Part shown: positions 35,440 to 45,993 of the stretch, piece after piece
Numbering within the stretch: the first letter of the stretch is position 1
Layout of the letters: every line of letters begins with the position of its first letter
DNA from: Dryas octopetala
Lineage: Eukaryota; Streptophyta; Magnoliopsida; Rosales; Rosaceae
Assembly (NCBI GenBank): GCA_963921425.1
Contig: OY992839.1
Span: 11,387,409 to 11,451,408, forward strand
Direction of reading: 5' to 3'
DNA length: 64,000 nt
The notes under the pieces: model-generated
Seen by the model: the letters and a program-made list of their open reading frames with translations, nothing else
The model's database searches: none
Told to the model about the DNA's origin: nothing
Made by a program: the position numbers and the translations under genes

Positions 35440-36040
35440 ACCAGTGAGCCACTGCCCAAGCAATTGGAGGCGCGCCCAGGCAGGCGGGTCAAAGCGCACG
35501 GTCAGCCAGAGACGCGCGCAGGCAGGCGGAGGCGTGCGGGGCAGCGTGCGCAGTCAGTCGGAGATGCACACAAGCAGGCGGAGGCGCGGAGGTGCAGAGA
35601 GAGAGCGTCACTGTGCTGGTCGGCGCACAGGAGATCGGACGGCGTCTCTGCGACTGTTCGGCACACAAGGAAACAAACGCCGTTGTCACTGCCACTGGTC
35701 GGCGCACAGAGGAACGAATGGCGTCGGCGTTGGCGTCGGTGTCGCTGCGACTGGTCTGCGCACAGAAGAACCAATGACGTCGGCGTCGCTGCGACTGAAC
35801 GACTTGGAGCAACAGAGACGCGTCGGCGTCGGGAAGGAGCAGAAGAGATGGCAGCGAGCGACGGTGACGACAGGGTTGTGCGACGAGCGACGGTGGCAAA
35901 GGGGGTGTGCAGCCGAGCGACGGGGACAATGGGCAGCGAGCAACGGTGGCGAGTTCGCAGCGGAAAGGAACACAACAGTTAGGTGGAGTAATAGAATTTT
36001 TCTGGAAAAATTCTTAAAAAACCAGTAGGATAGAGACCAT
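35440..36040 (-). repeat. GC-rich leader with tandem repeats in the copia element
   Basis: Repeating blocks around CTGGTCGGCGCACAG(A)GGAAC and GCGTCGGCGTCGCTGCGACTG (plus-strand reading), about 60 bp apart and imperfect. It occupies the 5' leader between primer-binding site and pol. Open frames on both strands are repeat artefacts; none shows gag motifs. Confidence 0.65.
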
Positions 36041-36052
36041 GCTCTGATACCA
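36041..36052 (-). promoter_or_regulatory. Primer-binding site (initiator tRNA-Met)
   Basis: TGGTATCAGAGC on the minus strand, immediately inside the 5' LTR; the classic copia primer site. Confidence 0.95.
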
Positions 36053-36223
36053 TGTTCAGAGGAGGCTTAGGTTTAGGGTTTCAATATATTTTCTGATTAA
36101 TTGAATAAGACCACAAAGTGTGGTTTATATACATGGACCTATAACTAAAATACAGGAATTAATAAACCACCTAATTAATTCTAATAATTACACGATAACC
36201 CCACGTGTTGACTCACACCAACA
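36053..36223 (-). repeat. 5' LTR of the copia element
   Basis: 171 bp, identical to 31612-31782. On the plus strand it ends five bases before the ATG of the CC-NBS-LRR fragment at 36229. Confidence 0.95.
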
Positions 36224-36228
36224 GAAAT

Positions 36229-36381
36229 ATGGAAAATAGTATTCAAGGCGCTGTTGAAAAATTGGCAGAATACACAGTGGAACCAATTTGGCGTCAATTT
36301 AAATATATGATACACTACGAGAGCAACATTGAGAATGTCACCAATGAGTTTAAGAGGCTGGGTACAAAAGAAAACGCATAG
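36229..36381 (+). pseudogene. CC-NBS-LRR N-terminal fragment
   Basis: An ATG-initiated frame of 50 residues then a stop. It reads MENSIQGAVEKLAEYTVEP followed by IWRQFKYMIHY, SNIENV and NEFKRLG, the hallmark N-terminus of RPS2-like coiled-coil NBS-LRR resistance proteins (intracellular immune receptors). Full members are about 900-1200 residues; here the coding match ends soon after the stop and no P-loop or LRR follows in the next several kilobases, so it is a remnant. The copia element sits immediately 5' of the ATG, with its GAAAT target duplication as the only DNA between. The fragment may have been dead before that insertion. Identification is by the conserved words only. Confidence 0.65.
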
Positions 36382-37275
36382 AACTAGATGTGCAACACTA
36401 CTGCAAACTATCACACACTGTCACGTCGCACACAACTACAGGAGCTCGATCGGAGACGTATGCAGGCGCACGCCGCTGCTGGGGAGGGGAGGGTGGTGGG
36501 GGTGGGTTGGACACGGGTTGGGGAGTGGAAGGTGGTTGGGGGTGTACGTGTTGCAGAAGAAGAAAGAAAGAAGAAGAAAAAAGAAGGAAGAGATAGCTAG
36601 GAAGAAGAAAAAAAGAAGATAAATGAATGAAAAGTTTACTATGCCCTCCAATTTGACGGAAAATTTGTAAAAATCAATGGAATTGACCAAGTAGGTAAAT
36701 ATAAAAAAATATTTAAATATAAATAGTACAAAAAAATTTATGGACCAACTTGAAAAAAATGTGAAAGTAAGTGAATAACGGTGCATTTTTCTCTTTTGAA
36801 ATTTGTTATTTTAGAATGAAATATTAATGCATGACTTTTCATAAATAGTTAGACTCAATATGTCATTATGATAATAAATAAGAAAAATTTTTAGGACAAT
36901 CCTATTTACTATTTACCTAAAGTGTTCATATCTCTTATCACATAATAAGTCATCTAATAAGAGTGAAAAGAGAGATAAACAAATACATAAGATTGACATT
37001 TTCTCCATAAAAATGTGATAATAACTTAGTACGAGTGTCCCACCTACATTTTTTCATCTTTCATTTCATGGCGTGACTAACTCAATTGACATGGTTGAAT
37101 TCAAATAAAAGTTCCTGTTTTTGTTTTTTCTTTTTATTTTGCTATTGTATTGTGGTTGACTAAGATCAGCAAGTAGAATTGAAAGTATTGAACTATGACT
37201 TCAACAGTTTGATAACTATGGGGCATTCTCATTTTGACCTTCATGGGGTTGATAAGTCAACAATTATTCATATAT
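36382..37275. other. Intergenic, GC-rich then AT-rich, no gene recognised
   Basis: CACTACTGCAAACTATC at about 36396 looks superficially like a CACTA terminus but has no partner. Positions 36460-36600 are G-rich then GAA-rich. From about 37206 the sequence is homologous to 21663 onward. Confidence 0.4.
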
Positions 37276-37284
37276 TTAAAACTT

Positions 37285-37455
37285 GAGGGAATTACCAATT
37301 TAGTCCACTTATTTGTTCCAAAGTCTCACTTTGGTCCACCCTTTTTTTTTTTGGCCAACTTAGTCCACGAAATATTTAACGTTTGCCAACATGGTCCATT
37401 CCGTCAAAATGTCAATAACAGCCGTCAAATTTAGGGGCAAAATGGTGAATTCATA
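37285..37455. repeat. MULE left TIR
   Basis: Matches the inverse of 42907-43079 nearly base for base, including the internal poly(T) and the segments TTTGCCAACATGGTCCATTC and AAAATGGTGAATTCATAT. Confidence 0.95.
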
Positions 37456-37909
37456 TGCTTAATAAGTCAAATATGGTCAAATGGGGTCAATTGGCGTATG
37501 TGGGTTGTGGACTCTTCGAGAACCGATAGCAGGCCAACGGTATTGTGGGTTTTTTTTGGATTTGTTCGCGAGATCTGGTTGGAACCTTGGTGAATTCGTG
37601 TTGCATTTGAGATCGTTGGGATTTCTGGAGATGGTTATTGAATTTCGGACATCTGGGGAGCATCCCACGTACGGTAAGTGCGCAAATTGGTCTTGTTATG
37701 CTTTGGATGTTTGGTAGCTGTTGTTTATTGTTCTTTGTTTGTTTGGTAGCTAGGAAAAAGTGTGGGTGTGGTCCCTGTGTGTTCGATTTGGCAGCTTGTA
37801 AAATGCATATGTCTGCCACTTTTAGGGTTTTCCTTTTTCTGTTGTCCTTTTTCTGTTCGATGTGGTCCCAAATAACCTTTTCTCTGTTTTGTTCTCTTTA
37901 GTCTGCTGG

Positions 37910-40900
37910 ATGGATGGGAATCTTGAATTTTATACTGTGTTGGGTTTGTTTTTTTAAGTGTTATTGCTTAGTACAGTGGTCGGTGAACATTGAAGGCTGG
38001 TACTGGTGTAGGTGGTTTGTCCTAAATGTCCTTTGTTTTTTTCTTTTTGTGGTGTGACTGTATATAGTTTAATAGGATGGTTTGTGATGGTCAATTTTTC
38101 TAGTTAATGGGGCTACCAATTGTGTCAATTTGCTAATGCTGATAGGGTATTAGGATGCCAAATGGGTTGGTTAATTAGCATGTGCATCGAGTTTGGTAAG
38201 TGGGTAGCTAGTGTATGTATGTAATCCATGTTATATTTGTGTTACTATTAGAACATGTTACACTTAGGTATGGTTTGTGAGGAATATGAATTTTTTAATT
38301 GTGTGTAGGGGATCCTGATGGGATTACTCTACAAATTCAGTATGGGGGTACATTTACAAAAGGGGTTTACAAGGGGGGCACTGTGTGCTGGGTTGATGAT
38401 CTCTCAAGAGACCTTTTATCTCTATTGGACCTCATGAAAATGGGCAAGCAACTTGGGTATGATGTGAACATGGAAAAAGTTGAGCCCAAAAAACTTAGTA
38501 TATACTATAGGGTTCCTGGAACTAGTGGGCCAAATGGTTTAGTGTATATTAGGTCTGATGCACAGGTTCTCTCATTGGTTAGTGTTGTTCCTCCCAACCA
38601 ACTTGGACTGTTATATTATGAGGGCCCTATTTGTACCCAAGTTGAGAGTCAGGCTTCACACGTATGGCCATCTTTGGAGGGACCAGAGTATCAGTTGACT
38701 ATAGATGATGTCGATGATCAAGCTTTACTTAACAATGTGGTTTCTGGTAGTGGTGGTGATGAGGTAAACAGTCAATCAAGGAAGAGGGATCCAAATGATT
38801 ACACAGACTACAATGAGTATGGTTTCACAGCTGGTGAAGATGGTGAAGATGGTGAAGATGGTGAAGATGATGAAGATGGTGAAGATGGTGAAGATGGTGA
38901 AGATGATGAAGTTGGTGAAGATGGTGGAATTGGTGAAGCTGGTGAAGCTGCAGAAGTTGGTGAAGCTGCAGAAGTTGGTGAAGCTGCTGAAGATGACTCA
39001 TTTGTAGACAGTGATTATGAATACAGTGATAATGAGGATGATAGGGCATATGAGACTAATGTAGATCCTGAGGTTGACCCTGTGGCTGCTACCAATGATG
39101 CTGGGGAGATTTCAGATGATGGTGACAAATCAGATGAGCTAGAAAGCTTAAGTGAGGATTCTTCTGATGGTGAAGCTGAATGCTCTCGAAGGAAGAAAAA
39201 AAAGAAAGTGCCAAAGTTCAAGCAATTCAATAGGGCCACTGATATGAACAATCCTGTTTTGGAGTTAGGTAAGCAGTTTGCCACTAAAGATGAATGCATG
39301 GAGTTCATAAAAGAATGTGGAATTAGAGAAGGCAGGCAATTAAAGTTTGTGAAGAATGACAAGGTTAGATTGAATGCAATTTGTATTGGGACCACAAAAT
39401 GTCCTTTCCTAGTACGGGCCAACCCTCTATCTTCAAGTTCATCCACATGGGCCATAAAGAAACTAAGGCTGCAACATATGTGCAACAGGAAGGGGAATGT
39501 GAAGCAAGCCACTTCAACCTGGCTTGCAGACAGGTTTGCTGCTAAGTTGAGGAACAATCCTGGTTGGTCTCTGGCTGGTTTCCAGAGTGAGGTGAGACAA
39601 CAATTCAACATAAATGTAACAAAGACTCAAGTTTACAAGGCCAAGAGGAAGGCTGATGTCCTAAATGAAGGCCACTATGATACTCAATATGCTAGGCTAA
39701 GAGATTATGCAAATGAGTTGCTGAGAACAAACAGAGGTAGCACTGTCAAGATTAGTACAAACAGAGAAGGTGACAAAGTGCTTTTCCATAGAATGTATAT
39801 TTGTTTGGATGCATGTAGAGAAGGCTTTTTACAAGGGTGTAGGCCTGTCATTGGGGTTGATGGATGTCACACCAAAGGGCCTTACCCAGGACAGATTCTC
39901 ACTGCAGTGGGGGTTGATCCAAACAATGGATTGTTTCCAGTTGCATATGCTATAGTGGAGATTGAAAACAAGAACTCATGGGAGTGGTTTTTGGAGCTTC
40001 TGATGAAAGACATCAACACTGAGAATGGTCATGGTTATGTAATGATCAGCGACAAACAGAAGGGATTAGTGCCTGCCATAGAGAGGTTAATGCCAAGTGC
40101 AGAACATAGGATGTGTGTGAGGCACTTGCATAATAATTTCAAACTCAAATACCCTGGCCTCCAATTGAAGAACCTGTTATGGGCAGCAGCAAGGTCTACT
40201 TGTATTCCATGGTGGAAACAAGAGATGGACAAAATGAGGATTGTTGATAATGCAGCCTGGGGGTGGTTGAGTGAGAAGCCTGCAAAAAATTGGTCAAGGT
40301 CACACTTTGGGACACATTCCAAATGTGATATACTATTGAACAATCTATGTGAGAGTTTCAACTCTGCCATCCTTGATGCTTGGGACAAGCCTATCCTAAC
40401 CATGCTAGAGAGGATTAGAATGTGGTTGATGCTGAGAATGGCCAATAGAAGGGCTGCCTGCAGGAGCTGGCATCATTCAGTTGGGCCTAGGATCTTGAAG
40501 ATAGTGGAGAAGAGAAAGCTAGAAACAGGTGTGCTGATAGTAAGAATGGCAGGGCCAGCCATATATGAGGTGGAGCATATTGGGGGCTATCAGTTCAGTG
40601 TTGATATCAGTCAATGGACTTGCAGCTGCAGGAGGTGGGAGTTGAGTGGGATACCTTGTGTACATGCTATTGCATGTGTATTGATGAGAGAGGAAGATGT
40701 GCTTGATTATGTTCATGGTTGTTACAAGAAAGATGCTTACCTCAAGGCATATGACCCCATGATTTTTCCAATGGCTTCAATGGATATGTGGGAAACAGGT
40801 GATGATGATAAAATTCTACCACCAAAATGCCTTAAGCAGCCTGGTAGGCCCAAGAAAAAAAGGACAGATGGCCCAGGTGAAGTTCCAGCTGCAAACCCTA

Positions 40901-41471
40901 TCCCAAACCCCAATCCATTAGAAGTGGCCCCACCTCAAGTATTGAGAAGACATTGGGTAACTATCAGATGCAGCAAGTGTGGAGCTGAGGGCCACAATGT
41001 GAAAACTTGTAAAAGGGTCGTAGGCAATCAGGTATTTATGCTTCTCTTTATACATGCTGAATTTTCATACACTTATTTCATTTGTATTTGAGTCATAATT
41101 CTGGTTTGGCAGAATGTGCAAGGTGAAAGGAGTATGACATCCCCTCAAGTTCAAACTCAACAAGATGCACCAACCTCAGTTACTCGAAGTGCAAACATGG
41201 TACAATGCAAATCCTTTATGTGATGTTCTTGTTATGTTATTGTGTTGGGACTCAACCAGTATCATTAATTCAATGTGATGGACAGGTAATAAGGAAGGTG
41301 ACCAGAGGTAGAGCTAGAGGTATGGTAATAGGGGGAGGGAGTGGGAGAGGTGTAGTAACCACTGAGCCTTCAAATTCAACTGCAGCAAGGAGAGGCAGAG
41401 GCAGAGGCAGAGGCAGAGGCAGAGCTAAGGCAAGCAATGTGACCAGAGGAAGAGGAAGAAGTGGGAGTTGA
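37910..41471 (+). CDS. MURA-like MULE transposase
   Basis: Proposed exons: 37910-37943 (tentative, supplies the ATG), 38309-41031, 41113-41199 and 41286-41471, phases consistent, 1009 residues. The large exon has an open frame without its own ATG near the acceptor. Order: N-terminal PB1-like region (QIQYGGTF ... GGTVCWVDDL); a long acidic Gly-Glu-Asp repeat; MuDR DNA-binding region (GKQFATKDECMEF, KCPFLVRA); the MULE catalytic core with GVDGCHTKG (first Asp), AVGVDPNNGLFPVAYA and ISDKQKG (second Asp); SWIM zinc finger CSCRRWELSGIPCVH; an AT-hook-like GRPKKKR; zinc knuckle CSKCGAEGHNVKTC; and an Arg-Gly-rich tail after the last introns. It cuts and rejoins DNA at the TIRs in the nucleus. No disabling lesion seen. 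The short first exon and last splices are inferred from borders and phase only. Confidence 0.85.
38836..38990 (+). repeat. 9-bp GGTGAAGAT coding repeat
   Basis: In-frame trinucleotide-based repeat of GGTGAAGAT and GATGAAGAT, grading into GTTGGTGAAGCTG units. It encodes the Gly-Glu-Asp acidic tract of the transposase and is likely length-variable. Confidence 0.9.
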
Positions 41472-41624
41472 TGCTAAGGCAGAGCTAAGGCAACCGTTGG
41501 AGTAGAAATAGGGTTACTAGATTTTTTTGCTTCTTGTTGTGTTTTGATTGACCAAGGTATTTAAGCTCTGTGTTTGTAAAAATGTGGTTCTTTTGAACAT
41601 TTCTGGACAATTTTTGGGCTGGCA

Positions 41625-41800
41625 GGTTTAATGCAAATTGGAATGCAGTTTGGTTGCCAAATTATGGCTGGCAGGTTTTATGCAAATTGAAATGCAGTTT
41701 GGTTGCCAAATTATGCAAATTGGAATACAGGTTTTATGCAAATTGGAATACAGGTTTTATGCAAATTGGAATGCATTTTATTTGCAAATTGGAATGCATT
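41625..41800. repeat. Tandem GCAAATTGGAATRCA repeats downstream of the transposase
   Basis: Several 24-bp-scale copies of ATGCAAATTGGAATACAGGT and diverged relatives (…TGCATTTTATTT). They lie between the convergent transposase and GRF-zinc-finger genes, perhaps in the 3' UTR of the former. Confidence 0.75.
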
Positions 41801-42165
41801 TTATTTGTCTGTCTTGTAACCAGTTTGGTTGCCAAATTGTGATGCATTTTGGCGTACACTTTGACTAAAGGGTTTGGAATGCATAAATGAGGCAAAGCCT
41901 AAAATGCTACTTCAACTTCTAGCATTACAAAGTAAAACAAAGCCAGTTTCTACCATTACAAAGCATGCCATTTCTACACAGGTTGACCGAAATGCCATTC
42001 GTACAAAGCAAGTCCTTTACACCAACAAACACCCAAAAGCCATGGCAAAGGTCCAAAACAGAGCATACCCGAAAACCAAAAAACTTAAGCTAACAAGTAC
42101 ATAAACTTCCAAACACAGATCACCCAAAAGTCATTCCCACTACACCCACGTTCCTCCCATTTAAA

Positions 42166-42668
42166 TTACATCATCATCATCATGGTCAGTATAAAGAAAA
42201 CCCAACTCAGCCCCAAACAGAGCAGCAACGCCTTCTCTTTTGTCCTCTGTTTTTTGATGGTCTCTTCCAATCCTCCAATCCTTCTAAGCAATCCGGGAAT
42301 AACCTGCCTAGAACGTGCACACATAGGAGGGTCCAACCAATTCCAGAGATCACATCCTCCATTTCGCTGCAAAATGATGGATTTTAAATCCACAAAACCA
42401 ATGACCCGAAAATGACAAGAAAAAAAAAATACACAAATAAACACCCATGCATCTATCTTACCTTCCCGAGTTGGCATGCCTCGAATCTTCTTCCTGGGTT
42501 AAGATCAGTCCAGCTAGTGGTTGTTCGGGCAAGCCTCCCACAGTCACAGAATCTTTCACCAATCCATCTTTGCGTTGAAGATGTGGACGAAGACATGTTT
42601 CTGTTTGGGGTCAAGAATGGGGTACCTGATGTGGACGAAGATGTGGACGAAGATGTGGGCAGCAGCAA
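42166..42668 (-). CDS. Small GRF-type zinc-finger protein encoded by the MULE
   Basis: Two exons on the minus strand, 42462-42668 and 42166-42366, joined in phase 0 through a 95-bp GT-AG intron; 135 residues. After a Ser/Thr-rich start, the GRF zinc-finger pattern spans the junction: FCDCGRLA, TSWTDLNPGRRFEAC, then GGCDLWNWLD. A short coiled-coil-like stretch follows (LLRRIGGLEETIKKQ), then a hydrophobic segment (ALLLCLGLSWVFFIL) near the C-terminus, probably a membrane anchor. Plant genomes hold many such short zf-GRF proteins annotated as uncharacterised. Here the gene lies wholly between the two TIRs, convergent with the transposase, so it moves with the element. Its role is unknown; by position it is comparable to mudrB of maize MuDR, but I see no sequence relation. 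The run of ATG codons before the stop is a simple-sequence expansion. Confidence 0.75.
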
Positions 42669-42906
42669 GGATATATTAGGTACCTGATCTCATACATATA
42701 ACCCACAAAAACTAATATTTAATTATTGGAGGGAAATGTTCTGCCTATTATTGGAGGGAAATGTTCTGGTATAGGCAGGGAGGGAAGAAAATGGCGGGGG
42801 GAAGGGTCTTTGTGCATTTCGATCTAGACCTAATTTAGATATGAATTCACCATTTTATCCTTTAATTTGATAGTAGTTATTGACATTTTAATGGAATAGA
42901 ATTAGG

Positions 42907-43079
42907 ATATGAATTCACCATTTTGTCCTTAAGTTTAACGGTTGTTATTGACATTTTGACGGAATGGATCATGTTGGCAAACGTTAAATATTTCGTGGAT
43001 TAAGTTGGCCAAAAAAAAAAAAGGGTGGACCAAAGTGAGACTTTAGAACAAATAAGTGGACTAAATTGGTAATTCCCTC
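42907..43079. repeat. MULE right TIR
   Basis: Inverse of 37285-37455. The inner part is preceded at about 42840-42906 by a second, diverged direct copy of the sub-segment from ATGAATTCACCATTTT to ATTGACATTTTRAYGGAAT. Confidence 0.95.
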
Positions 43080-43552
43080 TTAAAACTTTTTGACTCGTAA
43101 TGATTGGAAGAATTATGTTTAGAGTGCTTTATCTTGAAAAATCAAATTGGGTCATATATATATTATTCTTAATCTTTTACTAATAAAAGAAACACGCGAA
43201 TAGAGTTTCACTCATATTCGTATTTATCTCGCATTCAACGTTTCCTTGTATATTTGTTTCTTTTATTTATTTGTGCAAAACTTTGACCAAGATTCTGAAG
43301 TATTCAAATAATAATTTTTATATTTCTCTGTATATATGTTTAATCTGTTCTTACAAGAACACTAGGATATTTTAGTATTGTAGCTTACAACAGTTCGAAA
43401 GAGCAACGATCGAAAAGACATCAGATAGCTTAAACAAACCTCTCATAGTCCGTGGTCAAAAATATTGATTGGCAGTGAAGTCCACAAAACATTCATCACA
43501 AAAAAAGAAGCCGACAAAACAAAACGCGCCGGAGACTTATGGGCCAGCACAA
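43080..43552. repeat. Right part of the duplication shared with 21663-22262
   Basis: Continues the homology broken by the MULE: TTTGACTCGTAATG-like, ACTTTGACCAAGATTCTGAAG, GGATATTTTAGTAT and GCTTAAACAAACCTCTCAT. No coding. Confidence 0.6.
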
Positions 43553-44924
43553 GAAAATGCCATATATATGATCGATAAAGCAATGCAAAACAAAATTAGG
43601 AGATGACCTTTCACAATATATCCAAGAAGATTATTTTTTTTGGTCAACTAACTCAAGAAGATTCAAGCTTTGTTATTATTGGAAAACAGTGGAATATAAT
43701 TGCAGATAACAGAATATGAAAAACAGTGGAATTGCGGCTGAAAAGCCTGAAAGAAAACAATGCGCACAACACAAATGAAATGTATTTTTCCATAATGAAC
43801 AAAGTGCTTCAAAATATTACAAGCCATGCCTCAACTGAATGTCACCTCAACTACAACTACTCTAACTGCAGTAACTCTAACAACCGAATAGCCTGAATAG
43901 GACCTAGATCCTATTAATGTCGGTTGTCTTTAATTCCAAGTAGTACGTACACTAGGAGAGTTATAATGTATTTTTGAGTTTTATTATTGAGTCCATTAAT
44001 TATAAGGGCGGGTCATATAAATCTGCAAAAAGATAATACAAAACAATTTTCAGGATTTAGGTATAATTTTTAAATGGCAAAAATGTCTTTTACATTTAAT
44101 TAGCTGATGTGGTAAATTAAAAATGAAGCGTGAAAATAAGTTTAGCCACATCAATTAAGCTCTATGTCAATATTAGGGCCCATAATCTTTTCATTCTGAT
44201 GAAATTAATATGATGCAGATACAGTTATTCTATTATTTAATGCCCCAATCACATCACCGGGTTATGGATTTGTTCATTTTCAAAACCCCGATGTGATCAT
44301 ATGTGCAATCGTCTCAAATGTTAATTAGAAACTCATTCTAATTATCACTACGTAGTGCTTTGATTGGAGATTTCCAAATCACATTAGAGAGTAGGACATC
44401 TCACTTTTATCTAATCAAATGACAACAGATCTCATGTTAATGACTCACTTACCTCTGAGTTGCAGATAGAGTGAGAGAGAGACTGAGTGAGATAGAGAGG
44501 GTGGAAGACAGAGAGAAATAGGGGGGAAGAGTAAAAGAGGGGGAAAGAGGAAAGGTTGAGGATGTGCCAAGGGCTGCCGGGGATGGGTGATGGAGGGGGG
44601 TGGATGGGTTTTCTTGTGTTTTTTTTTTAATTTTTTATAAATTTTGACTTGAGGGCACAAATGGAAGATTTTTGGGGAAAAAATTGGATGTAGTGCCTGA
44701 GCATTTAGTAGGGTATAATAGAATTTCCCTTCATACAAATAGATTTGCCCATTACAAGCATTCACCCACATAAAAGAATGATTTCTAAACGTCATTATTT
44801 AAAGCAAAAATTAGAGTTTAATACTTATTATTCTTCTTTGGACTGAAACTTGATTGGTTTATTTTTTCTAATTAAATGAAGTCATTTAACCATTGCCACG
44901 TCAAACAATATATAAGTCATCCCC
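43553..44924. other. Intergenic, no gene recognised
   Basis: AT-rich, with a purine-rich GAGAGAGAC/GGGGGAAAGAGG stretch at about 44465-44560. An open frame on the minus strand at 44445-44795 comes from this stretch and has no motif. Confidence 0.4.
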
Positions 44925-45480
44925 CGATTTGAAGGGTATTTATCCTTTTAGAGTGTAGAGTGGGCTTTGTAGAGGCTGCATGTTCCCAAAATCCTGGAGT
45001 TAAAACATAACATAAAACCGTTAAAGAAGAAAAATAATTAAAAGAACTTGATTAAAAACCCTAAATCATTACCGGTCTTAATATAAGAAAGACTCATAAA
45101 ATGGACCGAACTCTAAGTCTCCTTAAAAAATATACCATTATTTATTTATTTATTTATTGAGGGTATAGAGTATAGGTTCACCTCATACCCTTATATAGGG
45201 TGTAAAATGCCTAAAATTTCAAAGTTAAAACTTAATATAAAGCTAACAAACCAGTACTGAGTGCTTGAGAAAGAAGTCAAGATGCACTGATGTCGAACAC
45301 TGGATAATGGCCGTCGAGTGCTCGGTGCTTGGTATGCGTGAAAAAAAATGTAGAAACTAATAGACCAATATTATGTAATGTGGAAGGATCTGAATGGAAG
45401 TCTAATGGACCAATATTAGAGTTTAGTTAGAATTTCAAAAGTCATAAAGCTTTAGTCTATAGAATGTAAAATTAAAGGAT
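44925..45480. repeat. Dispersed repeat, second locus of the 7560/9120 families
   Basis: Positions 44925-45130 match 9120-9345 in the same orientation; 45140-45480 match 7560-7900 in reverse orientation (TCGAGTGCTCGGTGCTTGG, ATTATGTAATGTGGA). Here the two blocks are adjacent, whereas at the first locus they are about 1.2 kb apart. Unclassified element. Confidence 0.6.
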
Positions 45481-45993
45481 CTGAATAAAAATTTGTTTTA
45501 TTTAAATGATTAGTTTTAAACCGGGCACACTGAATTCATCGAATATGTCATACGTACGTAGGTTTGCGATTGTGGAAAATATATAACAGGTGCCCGCTTG
45601 AGCTAAAATTCATGGATTACTTTCAAATTGTTATGTTTTTTGTAGTACTAAATTACTAATTAAGTTTGTATATATAAAATCCTAAATAACTTTTGAACAC
45701 ATGTAATATAATGTTATAGTTATATATATGCATGCGGTTTGAACGTGTTGGAAGATATCGATCTTATTTTAGAAAGAGATAGTAGTATACAACAGCACAA
45801 ACAGGAATTACAATTACATGATTATTCAGAAGAAACTTGCAGGTTTTGGCTAACACGGCCAGAACTACCTACGTACAGAAACCCTTAGTTTCCATTTTCA
45901 AACCCGTACACCAGAACACAGAGCCAGCAACAAAGCTGTTTATTCCATTTTCAGCAGATCCAAACATGAACATGCACAAGTAGTCATGACCGA
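45481..45993. other. 3' flank of the defensin-like gene
   Basis: AT-rich with no gene recognised. The presumed 3' UTR of the minus-strand defensin-like gene lies in the last 200 bp or so. Confidence 0.4.

Larger units (their letters stand above)
31612..36223 (-). mobile_element. Ty1/copia LTR retrotransposon, gag not found
   Basis: 4612 bp, bounded by identical 171-bp LTRs that begin and end TG...CA and by the 5-bp target duplication GAAAT (31607-31611 and 36224-36228). In element orientation (minus), the primer-binding site TGGTATCAGAGC, matching initiator tRNA-Met, directly follows the 5' LTR, and a purine tract precedes the 3' LTR. The pol frame is open, but I see no gag domain or CCHC knuckle upstream. 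LTR identity indicates a very recent insertion. Confidence 0.97.
37285..43079 (+). mobile_element. Complete Mutator-like element (MULE)
   Basis: 5795 bp with TIRs of about 170 bp (37285-37455 and 42907-43079), left end GAGGGAATTACCAATTTAGT, and an exact 9-bp target duplication TTAAAACTT (37276-37284 and 43080-43088). It encodes a MURA-like transposase on the plus strand and a small GRF-zinc-finger protein on the minus strand. TIRs are highly similar and the transposase frame is open, so the element looks autonomous and recently active. Confidence 0.97.

Noticed and set aside
35264..36028. 254-residue and other frames in the copia leader
   Set aside because: Come from GC-rich tandem repeats; no gag, capsid or zinc-knuckle motif, and the long one is antisense to the element.
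36396..36412. CACTACTGCAAACTATC resembling a CACTA terminus
   Set aside because: No matching inverted end, no target duplication and no subterminal repeats nearby.
38795..39049. Lys/Met-rich and His/Leu-rich frames
   Set aside because: Out-of-frame shadows of the acidic repeat in the MULE transposase.
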